From Darksidea phi (taxonomy: Eukaryota; Ascomycota; Dothideomycetes; Pleosporales; Lentitheciaceae): a stretch of DNA of 16,461 nucleotides. The position numbers and the translations under genes are program-made. Location of the stretch: assembly GCA_030770425.1 (NCBI GenBank), contig JASJFT010000424.1:1-16461 (forward strand). The letters run 5' to 3'. The notes beneath the pieces are model-generated. The model saw only the letters and a list, made by a program, of their open reading frames with translations. It was not told where the DNA came from and made no database searches. Numbering within the stretch: the first letter of the stretch is position 1; each line of letters opens with the position of its first letter. Below, in pieces: positions 1 through 9,348 of the stretch.

Positions 1-139
1 GTACTAAAATTTTAACTATATATAAAAAGAGTAGAATACTTAATATTAGCCCGTAGAATAGTAGGTAGCTAATACTAACTTTATCTAATACGAGCCTTAA
101 TACGTAGTCTAGAGAAAGGGGGTAGAATATAGAAGAGGG

Positions 140-243
140 GAACTACTAAAACTAAGAGATATAAATTAAGGAATACGAACTAAAAGATACGAATAAAGAG
201 ATATAAACTAAAAAATATAAATTAAAGAATACGAACTAAAGGA
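140..243. repeat. Decayed minisatellite, about 14-15 bp period
   Basis: About six or seven imperfect units alternate between two forms, roughly gatataaattaaag and gaatacgaactaaa. The units differ mainly at C/T and A/G positions, so they were probably more alike before RIP. No coding role is visible. Confidence 0.6.
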
Positions 244-558
244 GTAATACTTATCTACTATACTAAATAGCTATATACGAAGGTATAAAAGGTCGTCTAT
301 CTACTAGAGTATCTAGAAGTTTATAATCGAATACTATATACTATACGAAGTACGATAAATTAATTAATCTTCTATAATAAGCCGAATACTATCTATTAAA
401 CTATAATTATTTATATTATCGATATCTCTAAGAAAGTAAAGGAACATTTAAAGAAGAAGCTATAAGAACTAGAGTTAGAGGATAAAGAGGTAGTAGACCT
501 AGATAGTACTAGGATATTACGTCTTCTTATCTTTAATAGCGAGGTCCTCCTCTAGGTA

Positions 559-884
559 CTTAGTTTAGTATATCCGTATTAACGTAGGAATATAGCTAAC
601 TAGTAATATAGACTTAACTCTAGCGAATAATATCTTTATTCGCGATTAGAATATAAGGCTATAATAGATAATTAGTAATACTAATCTAGATACCTAATTC
701 TTTAAGTCCTTAGTAGAGTATAGAGGATCTAAATAGCTAGTAAACGTCCTAGTAATTAAGACGGTAATATAGAAGTAAGGAGGAGAGAGAACCGGTAGAG
801 TTTCGTATTAGAATTAGAAAAGTTCTCTAATTATTATATAATTAAACTATATAATATTTATCTATAGGTCTTAGTCGAGATATT
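559..884 (+). repeat. 326-bp dispersed repeat, copy A
   Basis: Its reverse complement is found at 16,056-16,381 with the same length. The copies align with almost no gaps and differ mostly at C/T or G/A positions, as expected of two separately RIP-mutated copies. The shared sequence starts at a cttagt motif and ends at gtcgagatatt, with unrelated sequence beyond. It could be a terminal repeat or a short non-autonomous element. I see no internal gene and cannot name the family. Confidence 0.8.
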
Positions 885-2980
885 ATATATAACTTAAAAA
901 ATATAAGTTATAATTAACTAGAATAAGATAAGTATAAGTAGATTTAAATTATCTTTTATAAACTTAATTTTAATATCTAGCTCTTTATACTAGATCTTAC
1001 TAATAATTCTACTATATATTTTAAAACTTTTTTCTAGTAGCTTAAGAATCGAATAAGAGTTTAGTAATAAAAAGCTAAGAATAAATTAGATTTATATATT
1101 CTAAATTACTTATTTAATTAATTTATATCTAACTTTATAAGAATATTATATTAAACTTAATACTAATTATTAGCTAGATATTAGAGCTATAGTAGTAACT
1201 TAGAAGTAAGATAATAAAATTAAGATTATTAAGAATATAAGTCTATATAGTTTAATAAGCCTAATATAAATACTTAATAACTACTATAAGCTATATAAAA
1301 GATAGTTTAAGAAAGATAAAATAGATAATATACTAAGTAGAGAATATCTTATTACTAGCTAGAGTAATAGACTAGATAGTTAAATTAATAAGAAGATAGT
1401 AGAAAATTTATCCTTAGAAACTATATATTTAATATTAATACTAAATAGAATAAGTAATAAGAAGAGAATAAATAATAAAATCTATATTATAACGAGTAGT
1501 TAGATTCTATCTAAGATTCTATATAATAAGAATAAACATTTTATTTAAAGGTAATTATATTATTTATATAGACTAGAGGAAAAGCTTATATAGAAAAGAT
1601 TATTAAGAAAAAAGAAATTAATCTTCTTAAAAGATTATTAAAGAAGTAAATATCTAATATAAAAGATAGAGCTAGTATTTATAATAGATATAATATAAAT
1701 AATAGTATAAAGACGGAGAATAATAGAAATATCTAGCTAGAGAGAATAGATTATTAGTACGTTTAACTATCTATATATATTATTAGTAAACTAGAAGCTA
1801 TTATTATTATATAATTACTATCTATACTATTATATAAGATATTAAAATATTAAAATATAATAAGATATAAAGAAAAGAAGAGAGCTTACTAAAGCTACTT
1901 AGAAGTAAATTAAGAAGAAGATTACTATCTATTATAATAGAGAGCTTGGCTCTTTCTATATAGATATATTAAAGTATAAAGATAATACTTCTTTAATTTA
2001 TTAGAACTTAGAAATAGTTATTCTTAGGTACTATATAGCTTAAACGTTATAATATACCTTTTAGATATATTATATAGTAATATATCTACTAATAAGTTAT
2101 TTAAGTATATAATTATAGTATATAATATATATATACTAGTACTTATACTAGTATAGTTATTAGATAAACTAATTAAGCTTTTTAAATAAATATAAGCTTT
2201 AGTACTTATATAATATAAGTATTTACTACTTATAAATAATAATTAAAACTCTATAAATTAATCTTTCTCTTTTTCTCTTCTCTAGAATAATATTATAATA
2301 GTTTATATAAGTATTATCTTTTTTCTTTAAACTCTTCTTAGACTCTTATTATAAGTTTCTTATAGATTAGATACTAATTATTTTCTAAACTAGTATTTAT
2401 TTTTATACTATTTATATATATATTACTATTATTTACTTTACTTATAGCTTAGCTACTTTAATTATTCTAGTAGCTTTTAGCTATAGTTATAGTTATTTAT
2501 ATTATAAGTCTATACTTATATCTATATCTATATCTATACTTAAATTTAAGTTTATATTTTTACTCTTATTAGTATTTACTTTTTAAAGAGATATTTTTAG
2601 AGTATTCTAAGTATATTCTTATTAGAAATATATAAGATTTACGCTTATAAGATACTTTAAAGAAAAGTACTATAATTTATTTATTAATAATATTTACTAC
2701 TAGTACTATACTTTTCGATATAGTTATCTAGTATTATAAGTTTTAGAAGTATATTAGTTACTATTATTATATTTATACTAATTATATTATAGTTTTTAAG
2801 TAATTTTATTATTTATCTAGTAGTTTATTATAACTATTAAGATCTATAATAATTAAATAAGTTATATTTTCTAACTCTATATTAAGCTCTATATACTATA
2901 TTTTTAATTATACTAATATTATATCGAAGGTATATTAACTTTAGACTATTATATATATATTACTCTCTCCTAATACTAGC

Positions 2981-3031
2981 TTAGAGGAGAAAGAGAAGAA
3001 AAAGAAGAAGAAGAAGAAGAAGTAAGAAGAT
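2981..3031 (+). repeat. GA-rich simple repeat (GAA/AAG)
   Basis: A purine-only tract contains an uninterrupted run of AAG triplets around 3,003-3,022. It contains no CA or TG and so would be untouched by RIP. It is probably a simple microsatellite. Confidence 0.7.
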
Positions 3032-6000
3032 AGTCTTCCTTTAGAGCTTCTAGTCTATTATTAGTAGATTAAGAAGCTCCTAAAGGAGTTTATTAATCTT
3101 TTAGTCGTCTAAGTTCTAGAGCTTCCTAGTAGAACTAAGAGAGAATAAAGATTTCTTATAATTTTAAATTATAAGCTCTTCTAACTAGTTATTTCTTTAT
3201 TCTTTTTTATACTAATATATACTTAAATATTTAGTTACTTCTTAAAGTACTAGAATTATTATATTAATAAGTACTTTATAAGTCTATTTATAGGTATATT
3301 ATTTATTTTTAAGTAGAATACTTTAAATATATTCTTAATATACTCTTAATATAGCTATATATCTAGACTTAAAAGCTATATAACTAGATATACTAAGTAG
3401 AATATTAAAGAATTAACTAAATAAGAATAATACTTCTAATAATAGAATAAAAAATAGACTATAAATAATCCTTTTACTAAAAGTTCTTAATAATAAAGTT
3501 TTAAAAGATCTTCTTAACTAAATTCTTATAAGTTTCGTATTACTAATCCTCCCTATTATAGATTAATCTATTAACGAACTAATTAACTCTATATACTCTA
3601 CTATATTAATAGCTACTAAAATAATTACTACTCTCTTAGACTTAAGTATAAGATATTAGCTAAAATATCTTTAAAAAATTATATAGATACTAATACTAAA
3701 CTTTATACTTTACTAAGGTTATATATAATATTAAGAATATCTCTTTATACTATTCTATAATAAACTTTATATATAAATCTTATACTAAATATATAATTCT
3801 ATACCTATTAGATATTCGAGATAGATTAAAATAATAGAATTAATTATCTAAGACTATTAGTAGCTATATATAATATATAATATTAAAATCTATATTTAAA
3901 TATATAAACTCTACGTCTAAATTAAAAGCTTTAGATTATTACTCTAAGAATTTCTTAAGCCTTTACTAGTCCTATTTTAGATATAATCTAATATCTTTAT
4001 TAACTATATTATTCTACTTCTAGAATTATAATAGTATAACTATATATATAAATATATTCTTATTATAGTCTATAGACTTACGAAGATATACTATATTATT
4101 TCTATTAAAAAAATTAATATATTTAAGTTAGTTAATATCTTTATATCTTAAGTTTACTCCCTTTATAGTTACCTTAATAATATTCTATTCTAAGACTAAT
4201 AGCTAGACCAAGCGAGTAAATAGTAGTATTAAAGTATACCTTTAAATATTTATAAATTTCTACTAAGATAACTAGATATAATAACTCCCTTTTATAGAAT
4301 TTACTATAAATAATATTATCTTTAAAATAACTAATATTTCTCTATTCTTTATTAATTATAGGTTCTATTTAAAACTTAGAGTTAAGTCTAGCTAATTAAT
4401 ACTACTAAACTTATCCCTATTCTAACGACGAGAATTTTTTAAAGTAAATAATACTACTAATAGATTTAATTATATTATTATCTAGCTAAAAGCTATTATT
4501 AAATAATTTATTAAATACTATAAATACTATATAAATAAGAAGTAAGAAGATATATTAAGATTTACTATAAAAGATAAGATCTTTATAAATATAAGAAATA
4601 TAAAAACTAATAAACTAATAAAAAAAGAAGATAATAAGATAGTAGGTTTATTTAAAGTTTTAAAAGTTTATAATTAAGTATATACTCTAGAACTCTTAAT
4701 AACTATAAAAATATTTCTAGTATTTTATAACTTACTACTTTAACTAAAATACCTCTTCTAAGAACTCTTAGAATAAAATATAATAAATAAAGTCGAGTTC
4801 TAATATCTTAGAGAAAGAATACTTAAATAAGAAGATAAAATAGAAGAGTTAACTAAATAATAGAAATTTAAATCCTTACTAGACTATTATAATAAGGACC
4901 TATAATAACTAATATATTTAGTTAAATAAAAATACTACCCTATTATCTAGTAGCTAGTATCTAACCTAAAAGGTTAAGAGAATATAGTTTATTAATTTTA
5001 TAACGACTATTTAGATAAACCTACCCTAAGATAGATTTAAAGAATATTAATATTAGTAAATTTTCTTTTTATAGAGCTATTCGAGATATATAGCTATTTA
5101 AAGAGAAAGTATTATTATAATATTAATCTATAACTATTTATACCTATTATATATTATATCTATAGCTATAGTACTTCTTTTATTAAACCTTACTATATTA
5201 GGTATATATAACCCTCGCTTATTCTAGTATTAGTTCTTTATAGTATAATTTATATTCTATCTTAATCCTAGTATATTTATATTATAATAAGTACTTACTT
5301 AATCTATAATTATTAATAGTATATATATATATAGGGATTAGAAATTATTAAAATATATAAAGAAGATAGTAGATAGTATAAGAATATAGTATAAGAATAA
5401 AGAAGATAAGAATAAAGAAAATAAGATAAAGTACTTATTTAGTACTTACTTAGCTTCTTAAAGTATATAAAGAAGTAGATTAAATCTAAGCTTACTACTA
5501 GAGTTTCTTACTATAAAATAGGTAAATAGTATACTATTAAGTAATAGGTAATATTATAATATTACGTAAAATATAGCCTACTACTAGAGCTTTACTATAC
5601 TAAACTAATAAGCTATTCTTATAAAATTAGAGATTATTAAATAGTAGTATATATCTAAATAGTATTATTAATAACTTAATAATAACTTAATAATATATAT
5701 AACTTATTTTATAATTAATAATATTCTTAGGTTTATATTATCTATATACTAAAGATTAAAATATCTTAGCTTTAAAAAAGTATTAATCTATAAATAATTA
5801 GATAATAATTAATAAGTATTATAATTAGATAGTAGAGATATATAGCTTTATTCCTAATATTTTATTAATACTTTAGTCGATTAGACTACTAAAGCTACTA
5901 CTTTTAATACTTTTTATTCTAGTCTTTATTTATAATCTTAGTAGTCTTAACTATAAGCTAGCTTTATACTAATATAATAACTTTCTATTTTTATATATAG

Positions 6001-6093
6001 ATATATAAATACTTTAATTTATTTTCTCTTCTTTATTATTAATACTTTATAAAAGTAACTATAGCTTTTTATAATAGCTTTAATAACTACTTC

Positions 6094-6657
6094 GTTAACT
6101 AACTATAACTTCTTATTAGTACTAGTCTTTTTTAAGCTAAAAGAAGCTTAGATTATTATATTAAGCCTTTTAAATAATAATAGAAGTTTATTTAATATAT
6201 CTACTTAATAATTACTACTAATATATTATAAAAGCTTATTATTATTATAGTCGAAATTTTTATAAATAATAAGCTAATATTACTTATTATAAAACTTTAT
6301 AAAGTCTACTACTTAATAATTAAAGTTTAATATAATCTATTCGAGCTCTAGGCTATTAATTTCTAGCTAGTAGAATTAATATTTACTATAACTAATTATT
6401 TAGATACTAGTTATATTATTATCTTTTATATTCTATAAATCTTAATAAAGGTTCTATAGCTAATAGACGATAATACTTTAGTAATTAAGAAGAAAGACGA
6501 TAGCGAGGACTATAAGAGGTCTTAGAAGAAACTAGATAATAGAGTAAAGAGATCTTATTATTATAGATTTAAGGATAATATTAATATATTATAAGTTAAT
6601 AAGAAGCCTATTAAAGATTAGGATATTAAGCTCGATTTAGACCCTAGAAATAGTTAA
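6094..6657 (+). pseudogene. Possible RIP-killed reading frame, family unknown
   Basis: One forward frame of 188 codons has only TAA or TAG stops, about sixteen before the last one. All could come from CAA, CAG or TGG codons by RIP. The last ~60 codons look protein-like, with a lysine/aspartate-rich stretch (KKKDDSEDYKRS) and an ending KLDLDPRNS before TAA at 6,655. In DNA this rich in A and T, however, that stop density is close to chance. I do not recognise the protein. This is a guess. Confidence 0.25.
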
Positions 6658-6734
6658 AGAATATAATACTTAGTAGACTACTATTAACTACGAGGTCGCG
6701 TAGAGGGGTAAGGATTTTCTATTAAAACTTAATA

Positions 6735-7131
6735 AGTAACTTAACGTCTTTTATTCTCTAGCTACTACTTAGTATTCTTTTAAATAATAATAGCCTCTCC
6801 CTCTATCTTAATTAGGGTATCCTACTTTCTAGATAGTCTTCTTTTTATACTTTCTACGCGCTATAGCGGCCTTAATTACTTTCTCTAGGCTCGTAATTCG
6901 TTCGCGCTTAAGTATAGCTTTATAAGCTATTACTTTAGCGCCTTTATTTAGCTAATTAATATCTATAATAATAGAAGTAGGCGACGAGCTCTTGTACCTA
7001 CGTACGCGCTCACGAATCAACCTTGTTTAAGCCTGTAGTTCGTGCGCGTTGCTTGGTGTTCTGGCCTCCTATATAGCCTCTGATAGGGCTACTGGCGACG
7101 GCGTCCTTAGCTTGATATCGAGCCTCGAGAT
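6735..7131 (-). pseudogene. Fot1/pogo-type transposase, C-terminal remnant
   Basis: The reverse strand encodes the characteristic tail that follows the DDE domain in fungal Fot1-like (pogo, Tc1/mariner superfamily) transposases. In order it shows ISRLDIKLRTPSP, then TPSNAHELQA, RLIRERVRR, SSSPTS, NKGAKVIAYKA, a basic run ARRKYKKK, and after a one-base frame change near 6,820 a TLIKIEGEAII segment. Stops inside it are TAA or TAG where glutamine is expected. The catalytic core is missing: the homology stops at 7,131, where the repeat module at 7,135 begins. The part beyond about 7,000 is hardly RIP-mutated while the rest is heavily mutated. The family call rests on recalled motifs, not on a search. 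Confidence 0.75.
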
Positions 7132-7134
7132 CAC

Positions 7135-7297
7135 TAGAACAACGTCGCAGACGCTTGATGACGACGGAGGCGTTGTGACGGAGACGCGTCATACGCCAAG
7201 CAATTCCGCCGGATTTTTGCCACGCCTCTCCTGCCGATACTTAGTCGCACCCCGCCCGCTAGAGGTTTTCCCTCCCTATCAAGCTCGCAAACAGATT
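7135..7297 (+). promoter_or_regulatory. Repeat module upstream of ankyrin gene, copy 1
   Basis: This 163-bp stretch matches the reverse complement of 10,173-10,317. Shared blocks are tagaacaacgtcg, a gacgacggaggcg-like stretch, a block around gtcgcaccccgcccgctaga, ggttttccc, and a final stretch around atcaagctcgcaaacagatt. This copy carries roughly 40 bp not present in the other; the other has about 9 bp more just before the final block. Its 3' end lies 238 bp before the ankyrin ATG. The other copy has the same orientation relative to the BTB start. That suggests a duplicated promoter or leader, but an unrelated small transposon remains possible. Confidence 0.6.
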
Positions 7298-7325
7298 TCT
7301 TCTTCCTGTCGGGTAGCAACACCTA

Positions 7326-7443
7326 TTACCTCTACAATATTCTGATATACTTGGTTGCGCTACCCTCCTCGCCCACGCTCCTCCTTACCTCTACAATATT
7401 CTGATATACTTGGTTGCGCTACCCTCCTCGCCCGCGCTACCCT
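7326..7443 (+). repeat. 59-bp direct tandem duplication
   Basis: The segment starting ttacctctacaatattctga at 7,326 is repeated at 7,385, giving a 59-bp period. Each copy includes one or more gcgctaccctcctcgccc units. The opening part of the unit appears a third time at about 7,506-7,522. This lies in the presumed 5' leader of the ankyrin gene. Confidence 0.8.
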
Positions 7444-7505
7444 CCTCGCCCGCGCTACCCTCCTCGCCCGCGCTACCCTCCTCGCCCGCGCTACCCTCCT
7501 CGCCC
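7416..7505 (+). repeat. 18-bp minisatellite, five perfect units
   Basis: Five perfect copies of gcgctaccctcctcgccc sit 31 to 120 bp before the ankyrin ATG. The period is a multiple of three, and the frame that continues into the ankyrin gene stays open through the array, where it would read Ala-Leu-Pro-Ser-Ser-Pro. There is no in-frame ATG upstream. I therefore treat it as untranslated leader unless an unseen upstream exon is spliced in. Confidence 0.85.
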
Positions 7506-7535
7506 ACGCTCCTCCTTACCTCTCTATTAGTAGCA

Positions 7536-8339
7536 ATGTCAATGTGGCAGCGGCTGCGGCTTCTTCCGAACGAATTGATCGATATGATATTAGAATACGT
7601 AGGCCTCCAGGCGGCGTCAGCTAAAGGCCATGAGCAGATTGTGCGGCGGCTGCTAGACAGGGGCGCCGACGTCAACGCGCAGGGTGGAAAGTACGGCAAC
7701 GCGCTCCAGGCGGCTTCGGCGGGAGGCCATGAGCGGATCGTACGGATACTGCTAAACAGGGGCGCCGACGTCAACGCGCAGGGTGGAGAGTACGGCAACG
7801 CGCTCCAGGCGGCTTCAGGTGAAGGCTATGAGCAGATTGTGCGGCTGCTGCTAGCCTGGGGCGCCAACGTCAACGCGCAGGGTGGAGAGAACGGCAACGC
7901 GCTCCAGGCGGCTTCAACTGAAGGCCATGAGCGGATTGTGCTGCTACTGCTAGCCTGGGGCGCCAACGTCAACGCGCAGGGTGGAAACTGCCTGTGGGAC
8001 AACGCGCTCCAGGCGGCTTCAAGTCAAGGCTATGAGCAGATTGTGCGGCTGCTGCTAGCCTGGGGCGTCAACGTCAACGCGCAGGGTGGAGAGCACGGCA
8101 ACGCGCTCCAGGCGGCTTCAGCTGAAGGCCATGAGCGGATTGTGTTGCTACTGCTAGACGGGGGCGCCAACGTCAACGCGAAGGGTGGGATCTACGTCAA
8201 CGCACTCCGGGCGGCTGAAGTTGGATTCTATGAGCGGATTGAACGGCTGCTGCAAGACAGGGGCGCCGAGGTTGACGAGGAGAATGGGTACGGCATTAAC
8301 ATAACGCGTGTGTCGGTACGGGCTTCTAGAGGTACTTAG
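7536..8339 (+). CDS. Ankyrin-repeat protein with F-box-like stub
   Basis: This intronless gene encodes 267 residues. I chose the first ATG in the open frame (7,536), which has a purine at -3; a second ATG lies two codons later. Residues 1-23 include LPNELIDMILEYV, which matches the first helix of fungal F-boxes, but the rest of the F-box is missing. Seven ankyrin units follow, mostly 33 residues, at about 24-56, 57-89, 90-122, 123-157, 158-190, 191-223 and 224-267. The consensus is close to NALQAASxxGHERIVxxLLxxGA(D/N)VNAQGG. Unit 4 has two extra residues and unit 7 is degenerate, running into a short tail. The 99-bp DNA units are very similar, pointing to recent expansion or homogenisation. 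Ankyrin stacks bind other proteins; the partner is unknown. Loss of most of the F-box argues against normal SCF ubiquitin-ligase function. A conserved module lies upstream. Confidence 0.85.
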   Translation: MSMWQRLRLLPNELIDMILEYVGLQAASAKGHEQIVRRLLDRGADVNAQGGKYGNALQAASAGGHERIVRILLNRGADVNAQGGEYGNALQAASGEGYEQIVRLLLAWGANVNAQGGENGNALQAASTEGHERIVLLLLAWGANVNAQGGNCLWDNALQAASSQGYEQIVRLLLAWGVNVNAQGGEHGNALQAASAEGHERIVLLLLDGGANVNAKGGIYVNALRAAEVGFYERIERLLQDRGAEVDEENGYGINITRVSVRASRGT

Positions 8340-8514
8340 ATTAGTATGTATTTGACGCCTAACCATCCTACGCCTGTTCAGCTAGGCCACTTCCTACTTT
8401 TCCGGTTAGGAAGGAAGCGGTTATATACCAATATAGTGACCAGCGCGGGCTCGCTTATAGATAAAATCACCCAATCTTTCGTAAACGAGAATTGGAAAAC
8501 GGAGCGAGTTATAT
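8340..8514. other. Intergenic, partly RIP-mutated
   Basis: An ATG-initiated frame at 8,346-8,558 encodes 70 residues but has no recognisable domain and runs into the minisatellite. I see no convincing gene. Composition is intermediate, with CA and TG still present, between the intact ankyrin gene and the mutated stretch to the right. Confidence 0.5.
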
Positions 8515-8770
8515 GTAGGCCTAATACTAGGCCTAATACTAAGCTTGATATTAGCTAGCTATTGAGCTCGATATCGGCTAGCTACTAAGCTAGATATTAG
8601 CCAGCTACTGAGCTAGGTATTAGCTAGCTATTGTACTAGCCACTGATATCACCCAGCTACTAAGCTTGATATCTGCCAGCTACTAAGATCGATATCAGCT
8701 AGCTACTAAGCCTGATACTGAGCCTGATACTAAGCCTGATACTAAGCCTAATACTGAGCTTAATATAGGC
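8515..8770 (+). repeat. Minisatellite with 12-bp and 23-bp periods
   Basis: The array has two textures. The central part repeats a 23-24 bp unit like agctagatattagccagctactg. Both ends repeat a 12-bp unit like agcctgatacta. The larger unit looks like a diverged double of the small one. Units differ mainly at C/T and G/A positions (tattag against tatcag, ctactg against ctacta), so RIP has probably touched it. No coding role is apparent. Confidence 0.8.
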
Positions 8771-8778
8771 CAGCCTAA

Positions 8779-9162
8779 TAAAGTTAATAGGTATATAGAG
8801 TAGCTTATAAGGTAATAGTTCGTTAGAAGTATAATCTCTATTTTATACTAAATAGAGTAAGAAGACCTACGATATAGAGTAGGTAATACTACAGCTCGAA
8901 CGAACTCGGTATAACTTAAGACGTTAGTAGCGAGTCGCTAACGTATATTCCTTATTAAATTTCGGTCTTTTATATTATTACCAACGCCCTCTCCGCGATA
9001 GACGCTAGCCGTCTCTACCGTCGCGAATCTCAGTATACTTTAGCTTACCTCCTTCCTTATCCTTGCCGCTATCGTGGCGTAGTATAGCGGTATGGTAGCT
9101 ATTAGACAACAACCACGCACAACGCCCGAGATCGCTACTCTCGCTCGCGAGAGCTTCTACAC
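8779..9162 (-). repeat. Inverted arm, left copy (RIP-mutated)
   Basis: The reverse complement aligns along its length with 12,229-12,633. The inner boundary is sharp at gtgtagaag. Nearly all differences are CA-to-TA or TG-to-TA changes from the right copy to this one. They are sparse near 9,162 and dense toward 8,779. A minus-strand frame shared by both copies reads EALASESS, LGRCAWLLSNSYH and HDSGKDKEGGKLKY; I do not recognise it. Downstream it is broken by RIP-type stops. Confidence 0.85.
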
Positions 9163-9348
9163 CCGATGGGTTGAATAGACTCGTTCGGTGTTTGGTCACG
9201 TGGTAAGGATGGAGGAGCGGGAACGATGGGTGATAGTTCAATTACGTTGATACGCGAAGATCAATCTGGATTCGAATTGACTATGAGAGGAAAACTATCT
9301 AGGAGATTCGTCAAGACCCGCAGATCCACAGATCCATCACGTGACCTT
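9163..9348. other. BTB gene 3' flank with CACGTG boxes
   Basis: No gene is visible here. CACGTG occurs at 9,197-9,202 and at 9,338-9,343 (the latter within the palindrome TCACGTGA). A further one at 9,350-9,355 overlaps the BTB stop codon. CACGTG is the core bound by basic helix-loop-helix factors such as Cbf1-like proteins, but its use here is unknown. The stretch may carry the BTB 3' untranslated region. Confidence 0.4.

Larger units (their letters stand above)
1..6980. repeat. RIP-degraded AT-rich block (left)
   Basis: The block consists almost entirely of TA, AA, AT, AG and CT steps. CA and TG dinucleotides are nearly missing for almost 7 kb, with rare survivors such as those near 443, 1,530 and 4,207. 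CG is present and TA is in great excess. This is what CpA-to-TpA mutation on both strands leaves behind. All six frames are full of TAA and TAG, and no gene is readable apart from the transposase tail at the right edge and a doubtful decayed frame at 6,094-6,657. The original content was presumably transposons, but apart from the Fot1-type tail I cannot assign families. Confidence 0.9.

Noticed and set aside
7049..7345. Forward open frame of 98 residues before the ankyrin gene
   Set aside because: It overlaps the transposase tail on the other strand and the repeated module, with no domain of its own.
7391..7798. Reverse frame reading Gly-Glu-Glu-Gly-Ser-Ala units
   Set aside because: It is a shadow of the 18-bp minisatellite and of the ankyrin units.
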